This document shows positions 1 through 8,292 of a stretch of 64,000 bases of DNA, in pieces. The translations under genes were made by a program, and so were the position numbers. The notes beneath the pieces are model-generated. The model made no database searches and was not told the origin of the DNA. It saw only the letters and a list, made by a program, of their open reading frames with translations. The first letter of the stretch is position 1. The number at the start of each line of letters is the position of its first letter. This DNA comes from Nocardiopsis mwathae (GTDB lineage: Bacteria > Actinomycetota > Actinomycetes > Streptosporangiales > Streptosporangiaceae): assembly GCF_014201195.1 (NCBI RefSeq), contig NZ_JACHDS010000001.1, positions 5,704,001 through 5,768,000 of the forward strand, written 5' to 3'.

Positions 1-1000
1 TGTCCTCGCGGGACAGGAACACCGTCACCGTGATCCGCAGAACCAGTGCCTGGGCGACCTGGATGACCAGGAGCGCGCTCATCGCCCGCCACCACATCCG
101 CGCCAGCCCATCGGTCTGCGGCAGGGCGTGACAGGCGAGCGCGAGCGGGGCGACGGCGGTGAGCAGGAGCCACATCATGACCCGGATCAGCGTCGCGAAG
201 AAAAAGAAGATCATGAGGAAGTTGGCGACCGCGATCAGGATCACCACGATCACCAGCTCGCCGACAGGGTCCTTCAGGAACCGGCCGATCGCCGCAGCGA
301 CGCTGTCCGGGGTGGCGGTGTCGCCCAGCATGCTCAGTGCGACCCCGTTGCCCACGTCGGCCATCAGCCGACACAGGAACCAGCTCGCGTTGGCGCCGAT
401 GAAGCCCAGCAGCAGGCGCGGCAGGTTCTCCTTGATCCCAGCCGAGGCCTGCACGGTCGGATTCGTCATCACCAGGACTCCGGCGAGAGTGACCACCAGC
501 ACGTAGACGGTGTTGGTCACGGCCAGAGAGATCGACCAGCCCTGCCGGATGCCCGAGGTGGGCGGGGGTGTGTACAGCATTCCGATGGCGGCGGGCATCA
601 GCCCCGCGTTGACCATCTCGCTGACGAACGAGACAAGCCAGCCGTTGAACGCCTGGGCGACCTTGCAGCCGTAATCGAGCATCCCGCACTCCTCGCCCTC
701 GGGCGCGGGATCCTGCACCCCGCCGCCGTCCTCGGGTGGAGGGCTGGGAGCCGGGCCTGGTGATGGCGCGGGTTCAGGGGAGGGTGCCGGACGCGGCTCC
801 GGCACGGACGGCTCCTCCGTAGGAGGCTCGGGTGCCGGTCCGGGCGAAGGAGCGGGCGGCATGGCATCGGTGGGGGCGATACCGGCGGCATGCGGGACCG
901 TGGCGGCGGATGCCGTCATTGCCGTTCCGGCAAGCATCGGCAAGGAGATACCGAGGGCGACCGCGGCGGCGAGGATGCCGAGACGGCGTCGGGCCGTCAT
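1..1000 (-). CDS. TrbL/VirB6-like conjugation membrane protein (partial)
   Basis: Reading from the ATG at 1000 leftward there is an uninterrupted frame of 333 codons that runs off the window, so the C-terminus is missing. It has a signal peptide (ARRRLGILAAAVALGISLP...), a Pro/Glu-rich linker (about residues 45-95), a short Cys-containing segment (EECGMLDYGCKV), then at least five hydrophobic segments including VANFLMIFFFFATLIRVMMW. This layout matches polytopic TrbL/VirB6-type proteins of actinobacterial integrative conjugative elements, which form part of the transfer channel; that assignment is from family resemblance. It lies 3 nt downstream of the pilin-like gene and is probably co-transcribed with it. 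Confidence 0.7.
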   Translation of the reverse strand, partial: MTARRRLGILAAAVALGISLPMLAGTAMTASAATVPHAAGIAPTDAMPPAPSPGPAPEPPTEEPSVPEPRPAPSPEPAPSPGPAPSPPPEDGGGVQDPAPEGEECGMLDYGCKVAQAFNGWLVSFVSEMVNAGLMPAAIGMLYTPPPTSGIRQGWSISLAVTNTVYVLVVTLAGVLVMTNPTVQASAGIKENLPRLLLGFIGANASWFLCRLMADVGNGVALSMLGDTATPDSVAAAIGRFLKDPVGELVIVVILIAVANFLMIFFFFATLIRVMMWLLLTAVAPLALACHALPQTDGLARMWWRAMSALLVIQVAQALVLRITVTVFLSRED

Positions 1001-1003
1001 CGG

Positions 1004-1354
1004 CTAGCTGTCCAGTCCGACGAAGCCGCGGAGGATCTGCACCAGGAGCGGTGCCAGAATCGCTACGCCGTAGCCCAGTGCCGAGAACTTGAGCGTGTCC
1101 TTCGCTTTGCTGACCTCCCCCGGGTCGCCGCCTGCCAGCAGGTAGCGCAGACCACCGATGGTCAGAAGCAGGGTGGCGAGCGCGACGAGGAGCCCTACGA
1201 GCCAGTTCCTGATGTTGGTGATGACCGAGTCCAGGTCATCAACGCCGGGCTCCTCAACCCCATCGGCCAGTGCCGGGGTGCCATCGCCAACGAGAACGCT
1301 CACAGCGATAGCGAGGACAGCAAGGGCCATGACGTATTTTCCCGGAGCTCGCAT
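1004..1354 (-). CDS. small pilin-like membrane protein (TrbC/VirB2-like)
   Basis: A 116-residue protein with an N-terminal signal segment ending near TPALADG, followed by two hydrophobic helices (NWLVGLLVALATLLLTIGGL and LGYGVAILAPLLVQILRGFV) separated by a short polar loop (GDPGEVSKAKDTLK). This is the topology of VirB2/TrbC-type pilins, where the processed peptide has two membrane helices around a small cytoplasmic loop. The ATG at 1354 is preceded by GAGGTG about 6 nt upstream; a longer frame to 1462 has no such site. It sits directly upstream of the TrbL-like protein, supporting a conjugation role. Alternative: an unrelated two-helix membrane peptide. Confidence 0.62.
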   Translation of the reverse strand: MRAPGKYVMALAVLAIAVSVLVGDGTPALADGVEEPGVDDLDSVITNIRNWLVGLLVALATLLLTIGGLRYLLAGGDPGEVSKAKDTLKFSALGYGVAILAPLLVQILRGFVGLDS

Positions 1355-1538
1355 AACTGTCACCTCAAGAAGGGGGGAAGAATCTGAAATGGAGGGGGCG
1401 GGGTGCCGATCGCTCCTTTCTGCGAGACGGATACTTTTCTTCGGACGCTCCCCCGACCGCACCCCGCCCCATCCGGGAAAGAACCCCCTCAGGTTCCCTC
1501 ACTCTTAGATGCAGAACCGGAGAGCTGTTTGCGCTCAC

Positions 1539-2255
1539 CTATGCGGAAGGCTTTTCTCCGCCCACCGCTGCCGCCAGCTGCGTCTGGGCGCGACGGCGGT
1601 AGCGGCGCGCAGTGATGTAGGTCAGGCCCATCTCCTTGGCGGCGCAGCCCAGGGTCTGGCCCTCCAGGTGGGTCCGTGCGATCAGCTCGGCTTCCGTAGT
1701 GCTGACGACTCCGGACTCGATGGCCTCGGCCAGGACCGACACCGGCCCCCGCGAAGAGGCGGTCGAGGCCTTGTGGGCGACGGGTTCCAAGCGGAGTTCG
1801 CGTTGCTGGGAACGCAGCTGTGCGTAGCGGTAGCGCATGCCGGCCTTGCGCGCCGCATACACCAGCCGACCGCACACGGCCTCCTCACGGAGGTCCATGG
1901 TCCGCATGTGCTGGACCAGCGCGGCCAGCATCTCGGCCTCCAGGTCGGCCAGTTCATGCTCCAGCCCACGGCTCAGTGACCTGCGTGCGGCATACAGCCC
2001 GGGCAGTGCCAGGCCTGCGGCGACCACCGTCCAGGTGGCGTCTCCTCCCCGCACGCGGCTGATCATGCGCCGCCACACCTCGTCGGCATCCGCGAGCGGC
2101 AGCTGGCGCAACCACTGCCCCAGCTTCCCGGCTCCGATCGCGTGGTACGCAGTGCCGGCCAGGCCGTGAACGTCGAGCACAGGCTCACCGGGGCCGGAGG
2201 TCAACAGGTCGACCGAACGGCGCAGGGTGTGAAACGGAAGTGTGGAATATGCCAT
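1539..2255 (-). CDS. HTH transcriptional regulator of integrative element
   Basis: A 238-residue soluble protein. The last 60 residues (AELIARTHLEGQTLGCAAKE... GLTYITARRYRRRAQTQL) resemble a sigma-70 region 4/LuxR-like helix-turn-helix: a helix, a turn with GxxxKEMGL, then a recognition helix. The N-terminal about 150 residues have no domain I recognise and are rich in Arg/Leu/Glu helices. The start at 2255 is chosen because AAGGGAG lies 7 nt upstream; an ATG at 2294 lacks a site. Located between the conjugation genes and the modification/recombinase genes, it is probably an element regulator. It is divergent from the gene at 2542 across about 285 bp in which I see no gene. Confidence 0.6.
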   Translation of the reverse strand: MAYSTLPFHTLRRSVDLLTSGPGEPVLDVHGLAGTAYHAIGAGKLGQWLRQLPLADADEVWRRMISRVRGGDATWTVVAAGLALPGLYAARRSLSRGLEHELADLEAEMLAALVQHMRTMDLREEAVCGRLVYAARKAGMRYRYAQLRSQQRELRLEPVAHKASTASSRGPVSVLAEAIESGVVSTTEAELIARTHLEGQTLGCAAKEMGLTYITARRYRRRAQTQLAAAVGGEKPSA

Positions 2256-2541
2256 CACGAACTCCCTTGCACTTCGGGGAGTCCATGGAGACACATCCCC
2301 ATGCGCAGAAGATGTGCCGAATTCTCGCGGGAATGAGATGCGGAATCGGCGCTCACGCTTTGCGTTCGAAGTAAATCCGGGGCCTCGATTCGGGGGTCAT
2401 GCCCTGGATGTAGTTCCCGGAGCGTGCGTACGCGGTGCGTGCGCACAATCGGGCGCCGTCGGCCCGGGATACTGAGCGCAAACGGTGTTCGAGTTCTGCA
2501 TATGGAGAGTAGGACGCCCCGGCCGATGCCGACACATCCAG

Positions 2542-3423
2542 ATGAGCTCAGCCCGGTTCTTTCCGCCATGTGAGAAGCCCCGCCTGCGGCTGCTCTACCT
2601 TGACGCCGACGTCGGCTCCAGCGCGCTGTTGCTGCTCTCGGCCCAAGGTGCTATCCACCGCTTCGACCACGCGATCTTCCCCGACCCTGGCTGGTATCCG
2701 GCAGCGGTCTACGCCCATGTGCGGAGGCTGGAGAACGTCGCTGCCGACGCCGGTATCGGCATCATCCGCTCGGCCATCGGCAGTTGCGAAGGATCGGCGT
2801 CTCGGCGGATTCCGGTGTCCTGGTTGCCCCTGTTCACGCGCGGCATCGATGGTTCCCTTGGGCGTTTGCCGAACAGCTGCGCCTGGGCCAGAGCGCGAGC
2901 CGTCGAGTCCGAAGCGCAGCGGCTGCATGGCGACAACGGACGCAGTGTGCGCCCTCATGTGCCCGTTGCTCAGTGCGCCATCGGACTAGGGAGCGAGCGC
3001 ACCGTCCACACTTCCAACGCCGAGCTGGGGAGCCTCGATGTCACTCTTCCCCTTCAGGGCATCGGATGGAGCGCTCGCGACTGCCGCGCCTACCTCTTCT
3101 CGCACGGCATCGCCGACGTTCGCGAGCCGCTGTGTATCGCCTGCCCCAACCGGAGCGGAGCGTCCTGGCGAGAGCTGAAGGCGACTGATCCTGCCGCCTG
3201 GGAGCAGGCGGTCGCCATCGATGCCGCGATTCGGCACGGTGGCTTCTCAGCGGCAACACCCGGCATGCCGCCCGGCTCCACCTGCTACCTGCACCCCAGC
3301 CGAGTGCCCTTGCCTGATGCCGACCTTGATCGAGACGTCGGGCTCGAAGGAGGGACCTGCACGCTCTGGGTGGGTGACGACTCGGCGAGCGGCGAAAACC
3401 GGCCCGGGGGTGGTGCTGCGTGA
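2542..3423 (+). CDS. PAPS reductase-like (adenosine nucleotide alpha hydrolase-type) protein
   Basis: About 293 residues. LRLLYLDADVGSSALLLLS followed by FDHAIFPDPGWYPAAVYAHV and a C-terminal Cys motif (EPLCIACPNRS) match the layout of a phosphoadenosine-phosphosulfate-reductase-like family common on actinobacterial phages and integrative elements. The canonical PP-loop SGGxDS is not seen; DADVGSS occupies that position, so ATP chemistry is uncertain. The start is ambiguous: the ATG at 2542 has no clear ribosome site and a GTG at 2485 is also in frame. The stop overlaps the GTG of the methyltransferase by 4 nt, implying translational coupling and a shared role, perhaps DNA or tRNA modification. 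Confidence 0.62.
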   Translation: MSSARFFPPCEKPRLRLLYLDADVGSSALLLLSAQGAIHRFDHAIFPDPGWYPAAVYAHVRRLENVAADAGIGIIRSAIGSCEGSASRRIPVSWLPLFTRGIDGSLGRLPNSCAWARARAVESEAQRLHGDNGRSVRPHVPVAQCAIGLGSERTVHTSNAELGSLDVTLPLQGIGWSARDCRAYLFSHGIADVREPLCIACPNRSGASWRELKATDPAAWEQAVAIDAAIRHGGFSAATPGMPPGSTCYLHPSRVPLPDADLDRDVGLEGGTCTLWVGDDSASGENRPGGGAA

Positions 3424-4490
3424 ACTCCCCCTACTACGCGGATGCGACCACCACGATCCTGGTGGGTGACGCCTTGGACGTGCTCGCCGATATGCCCGAC
3501 AGCTCGGTGGACTGCGTGGTGACCTCGCCGCCCTACTGGGGACTGCGCGACTACGGGCATCCCGAACAGTACGGAGCCGAACCAACGCCACAGGAGTACC
3601 TCGCGACACTCTGCGAAGTGTTCTCCGAGGTCCACCGAGTACTCGCCGACGACGGCACCCTGTGGATCAACGTCGGCGACCGTTACGCCGCCAACTCTGA
3701 CGGCTTCCAGCGCGGGCCGGACTTCCACGATCGGCAACCCCTCATCCGTCCCGCCTCGGACGTGGCACCGAAGAACCTCCTCGGCCTGCCGTGGAGACTC
3801 GCGTTGACCCTGCAAGCCCGGGGCTGGATCCTTCGCAACGCCATCATCTGGCACAAGCCCAACGCCATGCCCGAATCGGTGACGGACCGGCTCTCCTGCC
3901 GCTACGAACACATCTTTCTCCTCGTCAAGCAGAGAAGGTACCGCTTCGACCTCGATGCGATTCGCCAGCCCTACACCGGCGAGCGAGAGCTGTCCCGACG
4001 AAGCCGTCGCGGCGGAAGCCGGCCCACCTCGATCTCCACCCCGTGGCCGCCCAACGGGGCGGAGCGGATGACGGAAGAACGCGGTGGTTCCAGTGCGCGA
4101 CGGGGCACGGAGTACTGCGGTAAGTACACCGGTGCTGATGCGGCGTTCGGCGGTAAGCCCCATGGCGTCCGGATGCTGCCGAGCGGGGCCCGGCATGCCG
4201 CGGCGCATCCCAAAGGGAGGAACCCGGGGGACGTGTGGTCCATCTCCACCCGTCCGTTCCGCCACGCGCATTTCGCTGTCTTCCCCATCGATATCCCGCT
4301 GCGCGCCATCGCAGCGGGTTGCCGTGAGCACGGCACCGTGCTCGATCCCTTCGCAGGCGCCGGTACCACCCTGCTCGCCGCCGAGCAGCATGGTCGGCAT
4401 GCCGTCGGCATCGAGATCAACCCTGCCTATGCCGATCTGGCGATCGCCCGACTGCGCCGGGCGCGTGCCGAGAAGGGAAGTGGGAGGTGA
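3420..4490 (+). CDS. beta-class site-specific DNA methyltransferase (N4-C or N6-A)
   Basis: 356 residues. Motif IV, VTSPPYWGLRDYG, lies near residue 40 and motif I, VLDPFAGAGTTLLAAEQHG, near residue 310. The catalytic motif precedes the AdoMet-binding FxGxG motif, which defines the beta class. TSPPYWG is typical of N4-cytosine or N6-adenine amino-methyltransferases; the base cannot be settled from this. It transfers a methyl group from S-adenosylmethionine to DNA. No restriction nuclease is adjacent, so it is probably an orphan protecting the element or altering regulation. The GTG start overlaps the preceding gene's TGA and its own stop overlaps the next gene's GTG, forming a tight operon. 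Confidence 0.88.
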   Translation: MNSPYYADATTTILVGDALDVLADMPDSSVDCVVTSPPYWGLRDYGHPEQYGAEPTPQEYLATLCEVFSEVHRVLADDGTLWINVGDRYAANSDGFQRGPDFHDRQPLIRPASDVAPKNLLGLPWRLALTLQARGWILRNAIIWHKPNAMPESVTDRLSCRYEHIFLLVKQRRYRFDLDAIRQPYTGERELSRRSRRGGSRPTSISTPWPPNGAERMTEERGGSSARRGTEYCGKYTGADAAFGGKPHGVRMLPSGARHAAAHPKGRNPGDVWSISTRPFRHAHFAVFPIDIPLRAIAAGCREHGTVLDPFAGAGTTLLAAEQHGRHAVGIEINPAYADLAIARLRRARAEKGSGR

Positions 4491-4774
4491 CCAAACGGAT
4501 AGAAAGGGCCTCCCAACAGCCCGAAGGGCGTGAAAACAGGGTGCAGAGCGCGTACTCTGCAGGGCCCGCCAGGGACTCGGGGGCTGACCAGGACAAAGTC
4601 AGCGTCGCGGTCCCTGATGAGCCGCCTGTGCTCACACCGGAAGCCGCACAGGCCTTGCTGCGGATCATCCGTAAAGCGCACGCACAACGGTTCGCAGCAG
4701 GTGAGCACACGCCATTCTGCGAAGGAGGGAGCGGATCCCATGACACAGACTCAGGTGAAGAACGATACGGATGA
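4487..4774 (+). CDS. small hypothetical protein of integrative element
   Basis: A 95-residue polar protein with no recognised domain. The middle part, PPVLTPEAAQALLRIIRKAH, is predicted helical and the ends are Gly/Ser/Asp-rich. It starts with a GTG overlapping the methyltransferase stop by 4 nt, and its last 35 bases overlap the 5' end of the serine recombinase in another frame. The tight packing supports it being a real translated gene. Function unknown; the location suggests a directionality or accessory factor for the recombinase, but nothing in the sequence proves that. Confidence 0.5.
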   Translation: MTKRIERASQQPEGRENRVQSAYSAGPARDSGADQDKVSVAVPDEPPVLTPEAAQALLRIIRKAHAQRFAAGEHTPFCEGGSGSHDTDSGEERYG

Positions 4775-6551
4775 TGAGGCGCTCCGGTTCGCCCTGTGGG
4801 CGCGGGTCTCCACCGATGACCTCCAGGACCCGGAGACGTCGCGCTCATGGCAGCGCAAGCGTAGCGAGGCGCTGATCGGCCCTCGTGGACGGATCGTCAC
4901 CGAGTTCTTCGATGTGGACAAGTCGCGTTCGGTACCTCCCCGTCGACGGCCGCAGGCCTCCCGGCTGCTGCGTCTCCTGGAGGATCCTGGGCGTGGATTC
5001 GACGCGGTCGTGGTCGGCGAGCCCCAGCGGGTGTTCTACGACGCGCAGTTCAACGAGACGTTCCCGCTGTTCCACCACTTCGGGGTCCCTCTATGGGTAC
5101 CGGAGGTCGGGGGCGCGATCGACCCGCGGAACGAAGCCCACACGATGATCATGAGCGTGTTCGGCGGCACGAGCAAGGGTGAGCGCACGCGTATCCAGAT
5201 CCGGGTACAGGCCGCGATGTCGGCGCAGGCCCAACTGGAGGGGCGCTGGCTGGGTGGTCGGCCGCCGTACGGCTACAGGCTGGAAGACGCCGGGCCGCAC
5301 CCCAATCCGGCGAAGGCGGCTGACGGAAAGCGGCTTCATCGTCTGGTTCCCGATCCTGTGACCAGCCATGTCGTACGCCGGATCTTCGCTGACTTCTTGG
5401 CCGGGTTGGGACTCCGGGCCATAGCCGAGATGCTCACCCGCGACGGCATTCCCTCACCCTCGGCCTATGACCGCCGCCGCAACCCGCACCGCTCCGGACT
5501 GGCCTGGTCGAAGAACGCGATCCGGGCGATCCTGAAGAACCCCCGCTACACGGGCCGTCAGGTGTGGAACAAGCAGCGCAAGGACGAGGTGCTGCTCGAT
5601 GTGCATGATGTCGCGCTGGGATATACCACCAAGCAGCGCTGGAACGACAAGGACCAGTGGGTCGTCTCCGAGAGGATCGTGCACGAACCACTGGTGTCGG
5701 AAGAGGACTTCGAGCGCGTACAGCGGCTGCTGGAGGTCAAGGGGCGCCGGGCCGTGGTGCGTCGGCCCCGCAGCACGGGACGGGTCTATCCGCTGCGCAG
5801 CAGGCTGCACTGCGGTCTGTGCAGCCGCCGGATGCAGGGCAGCTGGAACAACCAGGAACCGTACTACCGCTGCACGTTCCCCAACGAGTATGCGGCGGCC
5901 AACCACGTCACCCACCCGCGCTCGGTTTACCTCAGGGAGGCCGACGTGCTTCCGGTGCTCGATGGGTGGCTGGGCAAGCTCTTCGACCCAGCGTGGCGTG
6001 AGTCAACCGTCCGCCTGCTCGCCGAGTCGCAGGCCGAAGACGACACAGACGCGGAAGCTCGGCGCGCGGTGGAGGAGAAGATCGCCGATTGCGACCGCAA
6101 GCTTGAGCGCTACCGCGCGGCGCTGGAGGCCGGAACCGATCCGGCGACCGTGGCGGAATGGATTCGGGAAGTGCAAGCCGATCGGGCGCTGGCGAACGTG
6201 CAACTAGCCGAGCGGAAGAACGTTCCTCATCGATTGAGTGAGCGTGAGATCGCCGCCCACCTCGAAGCCCTGGGAGATATCTCCACCGTGATCAGGCAAG
6301 CCGAACGTGAAGCGAAATCCGCTCTGTACGCGGGGCTGGAACTGCGACTGACCTACCACCCTGCAAAACGCATCGTGCGGGTTGAGGGAAACCTCAACCC
6401 GCACGACATGTACAAAGGGTCGTGTCCGAGGGGGGACTTGAACCCCCACAGCCATCACTGGCCACTAGCACCTCAAGCTAGCGCGTCTACCTATTCCGCC
6501 ACCCGGACAAGGGGAGTCGGCGCTTGCCGCGCCGGACATGGTCAACCATAG
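4740..6551 (+). CDS. large serine recombinase (integrase)
   Basis: 603 residues in frame. The N-terminal resolvase domain has the catalytic serine at residue 24 (ALWARVSTDD), followed by a Recombinase domain (GRWLGGRPPYGYRL...), a zinc ribbon with Cys pairs (HCGLCSRRMQG ... YYRCTF) and a C-terminal helical/coiled-coil region. It would catalyse integration and excision of the element. The ATG at 4740 has GGAGGG 9-10 nt upstream; a frame extending to 4530 lacks support and overlaps the preceding gene. The last about 45 codons are antisense to tRNA-Leu, so the native C-terminus probably ended near 6400 or was changed by integration. Confidence 0.88.
   Translation: MTQTQVKNDTDDEALRFALWARVSTDDLQDPETSRSWQRKRSEALIGPRGRIVTEFFDVDKSRSVPPRRRPQASRLLRLLEDPGRGFDAVVVGEPQRVFYDAQFNETFPLFHHFGVPLWVPEVGGAIDPRNEAHTMIMSVFGGTSKGERTRIQIRVQAAMSAQAQLEGRWLGGRPPYGYRLEDAGPHPNPAKAADGKRLHRLVPDPVTSHVVRRIFADFLAGLGLRAIAEMLTRDGIPSPSAYDRRRNPHRSGLAWSKNAIRAILKNPRYTGRQVWNKQRKDEVLLDVHDVALGYTTKQRWNDKDQWVVSERIVHEPLVSEEDFERVQRLLEVKGRRAVVRRPRSTGRVYPLRSRLHCGLCSRRMQGSWNNQEPYYRCTFPNEYAAANHVTHPRSVYLREADVLPVLDGWLGKLFDPAWRESTVRLLAESQAEDDTDAEARRAVEEKIADCDRKLERYRAALEAGTDPATVAEWIREVQADRALANVQLAERKNVPHRLSEREIAAHLEALGDISTVIRQAEREAKSALYAGLELRLTYHPAKRIVRVEGNLNPHDMYKGSCPRGDLNPHSHHWPLAPQASASTYSATRTRGVGACRAGHGQP
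6395..6432. other. predicted attachment-site junction (element/tRNA-Leu)
   Basis: The 3' end of tRNA-Leu(GAG) faces the recombinase gene, and the recombinase frame passes without a stop from element sequence into the tRNA. This is the arrangement left when an element integrates at the 3' end of a tRNA and its integrase gene abuts the att site. The exact core cannot be defined because the other end of the element, where the tRNA 3' end should be duplicated, lies outside the window. Confidence 0.5.
6423..6508 (-). tRNA. tRNA-Leu(GAG)
   Basis: An 86-nt type II tRNA with a long variable arm. The acceptor GTCCGGG pairs with CTCGGAC (one G-U) and the discriminator is A. The anticodon stem CTAGC/GCTAG encloses TTGAGGT, giving anticodon GAG. 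The T arm contains GGTTCAAGTC. CCA is not encoded. It reads CUC (and CUU) leucine codons and probably served as the attachment site of the neighbouring integrative element. Confidence 0.95.
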
Positions 6552-6652
6552 CAAAGGTCTGGGGGTCCGACGTACACGCGGAAAGCTCGGGCGGGACCAT
6601 GGGAGGGTCGGTTGACGGATGCGACGACCCCCTTGAAGGGAGCTGGTGGAAG

Positions 6653-7975
6653 GTGACGGGAGACAGGGAGGGCCTGAGTCCGGCCGAGGTGGAGGTCGTT
6701 GACCTCTGCCGGGAGCTCATCGCCATCGACACCTCCAACTACGGGGACCACTCCGGGCCGGGGGAGCGGGCGGCGGCGGAGTATGTGGCCGAGAAGTTGG
6801 ACGAGGTCGGGGTCGAGTCCAGGATCTATGAGAAGCATCCGGGCCGGAGCAGTGTGGTGGCGCGGATCTCCGGGACCGATTCCACACGGCCGCCGCTGCT
6901 GATCCACGGGCACCTGGATGTGGTGCCGGCCGACGCCGCCGACTGGACGCACCACCCCTTCTCCGGGGAGATCGCCGACGGCTGTGTCTGGGGCCGCGGG
7001 GCCGTGGACATGAAGGACATGGACGCGATGGTGCTCTCCGTGCTGCGGCAGCGCATGCGCGAAGGGCGCCTCCCGCCGCGGGACATCGTGCTCGCGTTCC
7101 TGGCCGACGAGGAGGCCGGGGGTTCGTGGGGCGCGCAGTGGCTGGTGGACGAGCACCCCGATCTTTTCGCCGACTGCAGTGAGGCGATCAGTGAGGTGGG
7201 CGGTTTCAGCTTCACCGTCGACGGCGACCGGCGGCTGTACCTGATCGAGACCGCGGAGAAGGGCATCGCGTGGATGCGGTTGACCGCGCGCGGGACCGCC
7301 GGGCACGGGTCGATGGTCAATGACGACAACGCCGTCACCGAGCTCGCCGAAGCCGTCGCGCGCCTCGGGCGGCACGAGTTCCCGATCCGGTTGACCAAGA
7401 CGGTCCGCACCTTCCTGGAGGAAGTGTGCGAGGCGTTCGGTATCGAGTTCGACGAGAACGACGTCGAGGCCACCGTGGCCCGCCTCGGCCCCATCGCCAG
7501 CATGATCGGGGCCACCCTCCGCCACACGCTCAACCCCACGGTTCTCAGCGGCGGCTACAAGGCCAACGTCATCCCCGGCACCGCCACCGCCGAGGTGGAC
7601 GGCCGCTTCCTCCCCGGGATGGAAGAGGAGTACTTCGCCGAGATCGACCGGCTCCTCGGCCCCAAGGTCGACCGCGAGTTCATCCACCACCTCCCGGCCG
7701 TGGAGACGGAGTTCGAGGGCGGCATCGTCAGTGCCATGGCGGACTCCCTCCTCGCCGAGGACCCCGGTGCCAGGGCCGTCCCCTACTGCCTGTCCGGCGG
7801 CACCGACGCCAAGAGCTTCCAGCGGCTCGGCATCCGCAACTACGGGTTCGCGCCGCTGAGGCTGCCCCCCGAACTGAACTTCGCCGGAATGTTCCACGGC
7901 GTCGACGAGCGCGTGCCGGTGGACGGGCTGCGCTTCGGCGTCCGGGTGCTGGACCGGTTCATCGAGGCGAGTTGA
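6653..7975 (+). CDS. M20-family metallopeptidase (ArgE/DapE/carboxypeptidase G2-like)
   Basis: 440 residues, usual for M20 dizinc amidohydrolases. Metal and catalytic motifs are present in order: LLIHGHLDVVPAD (zinc His plus catalytic Asp), WGRGAVDMKD (bridging Asp), LADEEAGG (general base Glu pair), and the late LSGGTDAKSF and MFHGVDERV regions holding the final ligands. The dimerisation (lid) domain lies between. It would hydrolyse an N-acyl amino acid or dipeptide in the cytoplasm; the substrate cannot be read from sequence. The GTG at 6653 is chosen because AGGGAG lies upstream and homology begins just after it; frames extending to 6524 enter tRNA-proximal sequence. Confidence 0.85.
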   Translation: MTGDREGLSPAEVEVVDLCRELIAIDTSNYGDHSGPGERAAAEYVAEKLDEVGVESRIYEKHPGRSSVVARISGTDSTRPPLLIHGHLDVVPADAADWTHHPFSGEIADGCVWGRGAVDMKDMDAMVLSVLRQRMREGRLPPRDIVLAFLADEEAGGSWGAQWLVDEHPDLFADCSEAISEVGGFSFTVDGDRRLYLIETAEKGIAWMRLTARGTAGHGSMVNDDNAVTELAEAVARLGRHEFPIRLTKTVRTFLEEVCEAFGIEFDENDVEATVARLGPIASMIGATLRHTLNPTVLSGGYKANVIPGTATAEVDGRFLPGMEEEYFAEIDRLLGPKVDREFIHHLPAVETEFEGGIVSAMADSLLAEDPGARAVPYCLSGGTDAKSFQRLGIRNYGFAPLRLPPELNFAGMFHGVDERVPVDGLRFGVRVLDRFIEAS

Positions 7976-8122
7976 GCCGGCGCGGGAGCCGCGGCGCCTC
8001 CGGTCCTTCCGGTGGCCGGCGGGGCCATCGGCCTCCTGCCGAATCCGGTGTCGACACGCATTGTGCGCGGGTCGGTCGTGTCCGGCACGTACCGGTCGTA
8101 CAGCGGGCGTAGCCGGACACAC

Positions 8123-8154
8123 GGGCACGCCGGTGAAAAAATCCGGCGTGTCCC
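8123..8154. terminator. stem-loop after the M20 peptidase
   Basis: CACGCCGG at 8126-8133 pairs with CCGGCGTG at 8143-8150 around a GAAAAAAT-type loop; GGG/CCC extends it past one bulge. There is no long T tract. It lies between the peptidase and the secreted protein gene at 8293. The remainder of 7976-8292 shows no gene. Confidence 0.5.
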
Positions 8155-8292
8155 CCGCTTTACTCGACACCCATCGCCCTATGTGATGTTACGGTTACTG
8201 TCAGTTCCCGAGTTTCGGGTTCGGGAGCGCAGACACCGGGCTGGCGGTCTCCACAGGACGACCGCCACGCGTACTCGAACGAAGGAGCATGC

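Noticed and set aside
4530-4739. Upstream extension of the serine recombinase by 70 codons
   Set aside because: It overlaps the small gene at 4487, has no ribosome site, and the resolvase domain begins just after the ATG at 4740, which has GGAGGG upstream.
6524-6652. Upstream extension of the M20 peptidase
   Set aside because: It begins right beside tRNA-Leu and adds residues unlike the family; the GTG at 6653 has a better site.
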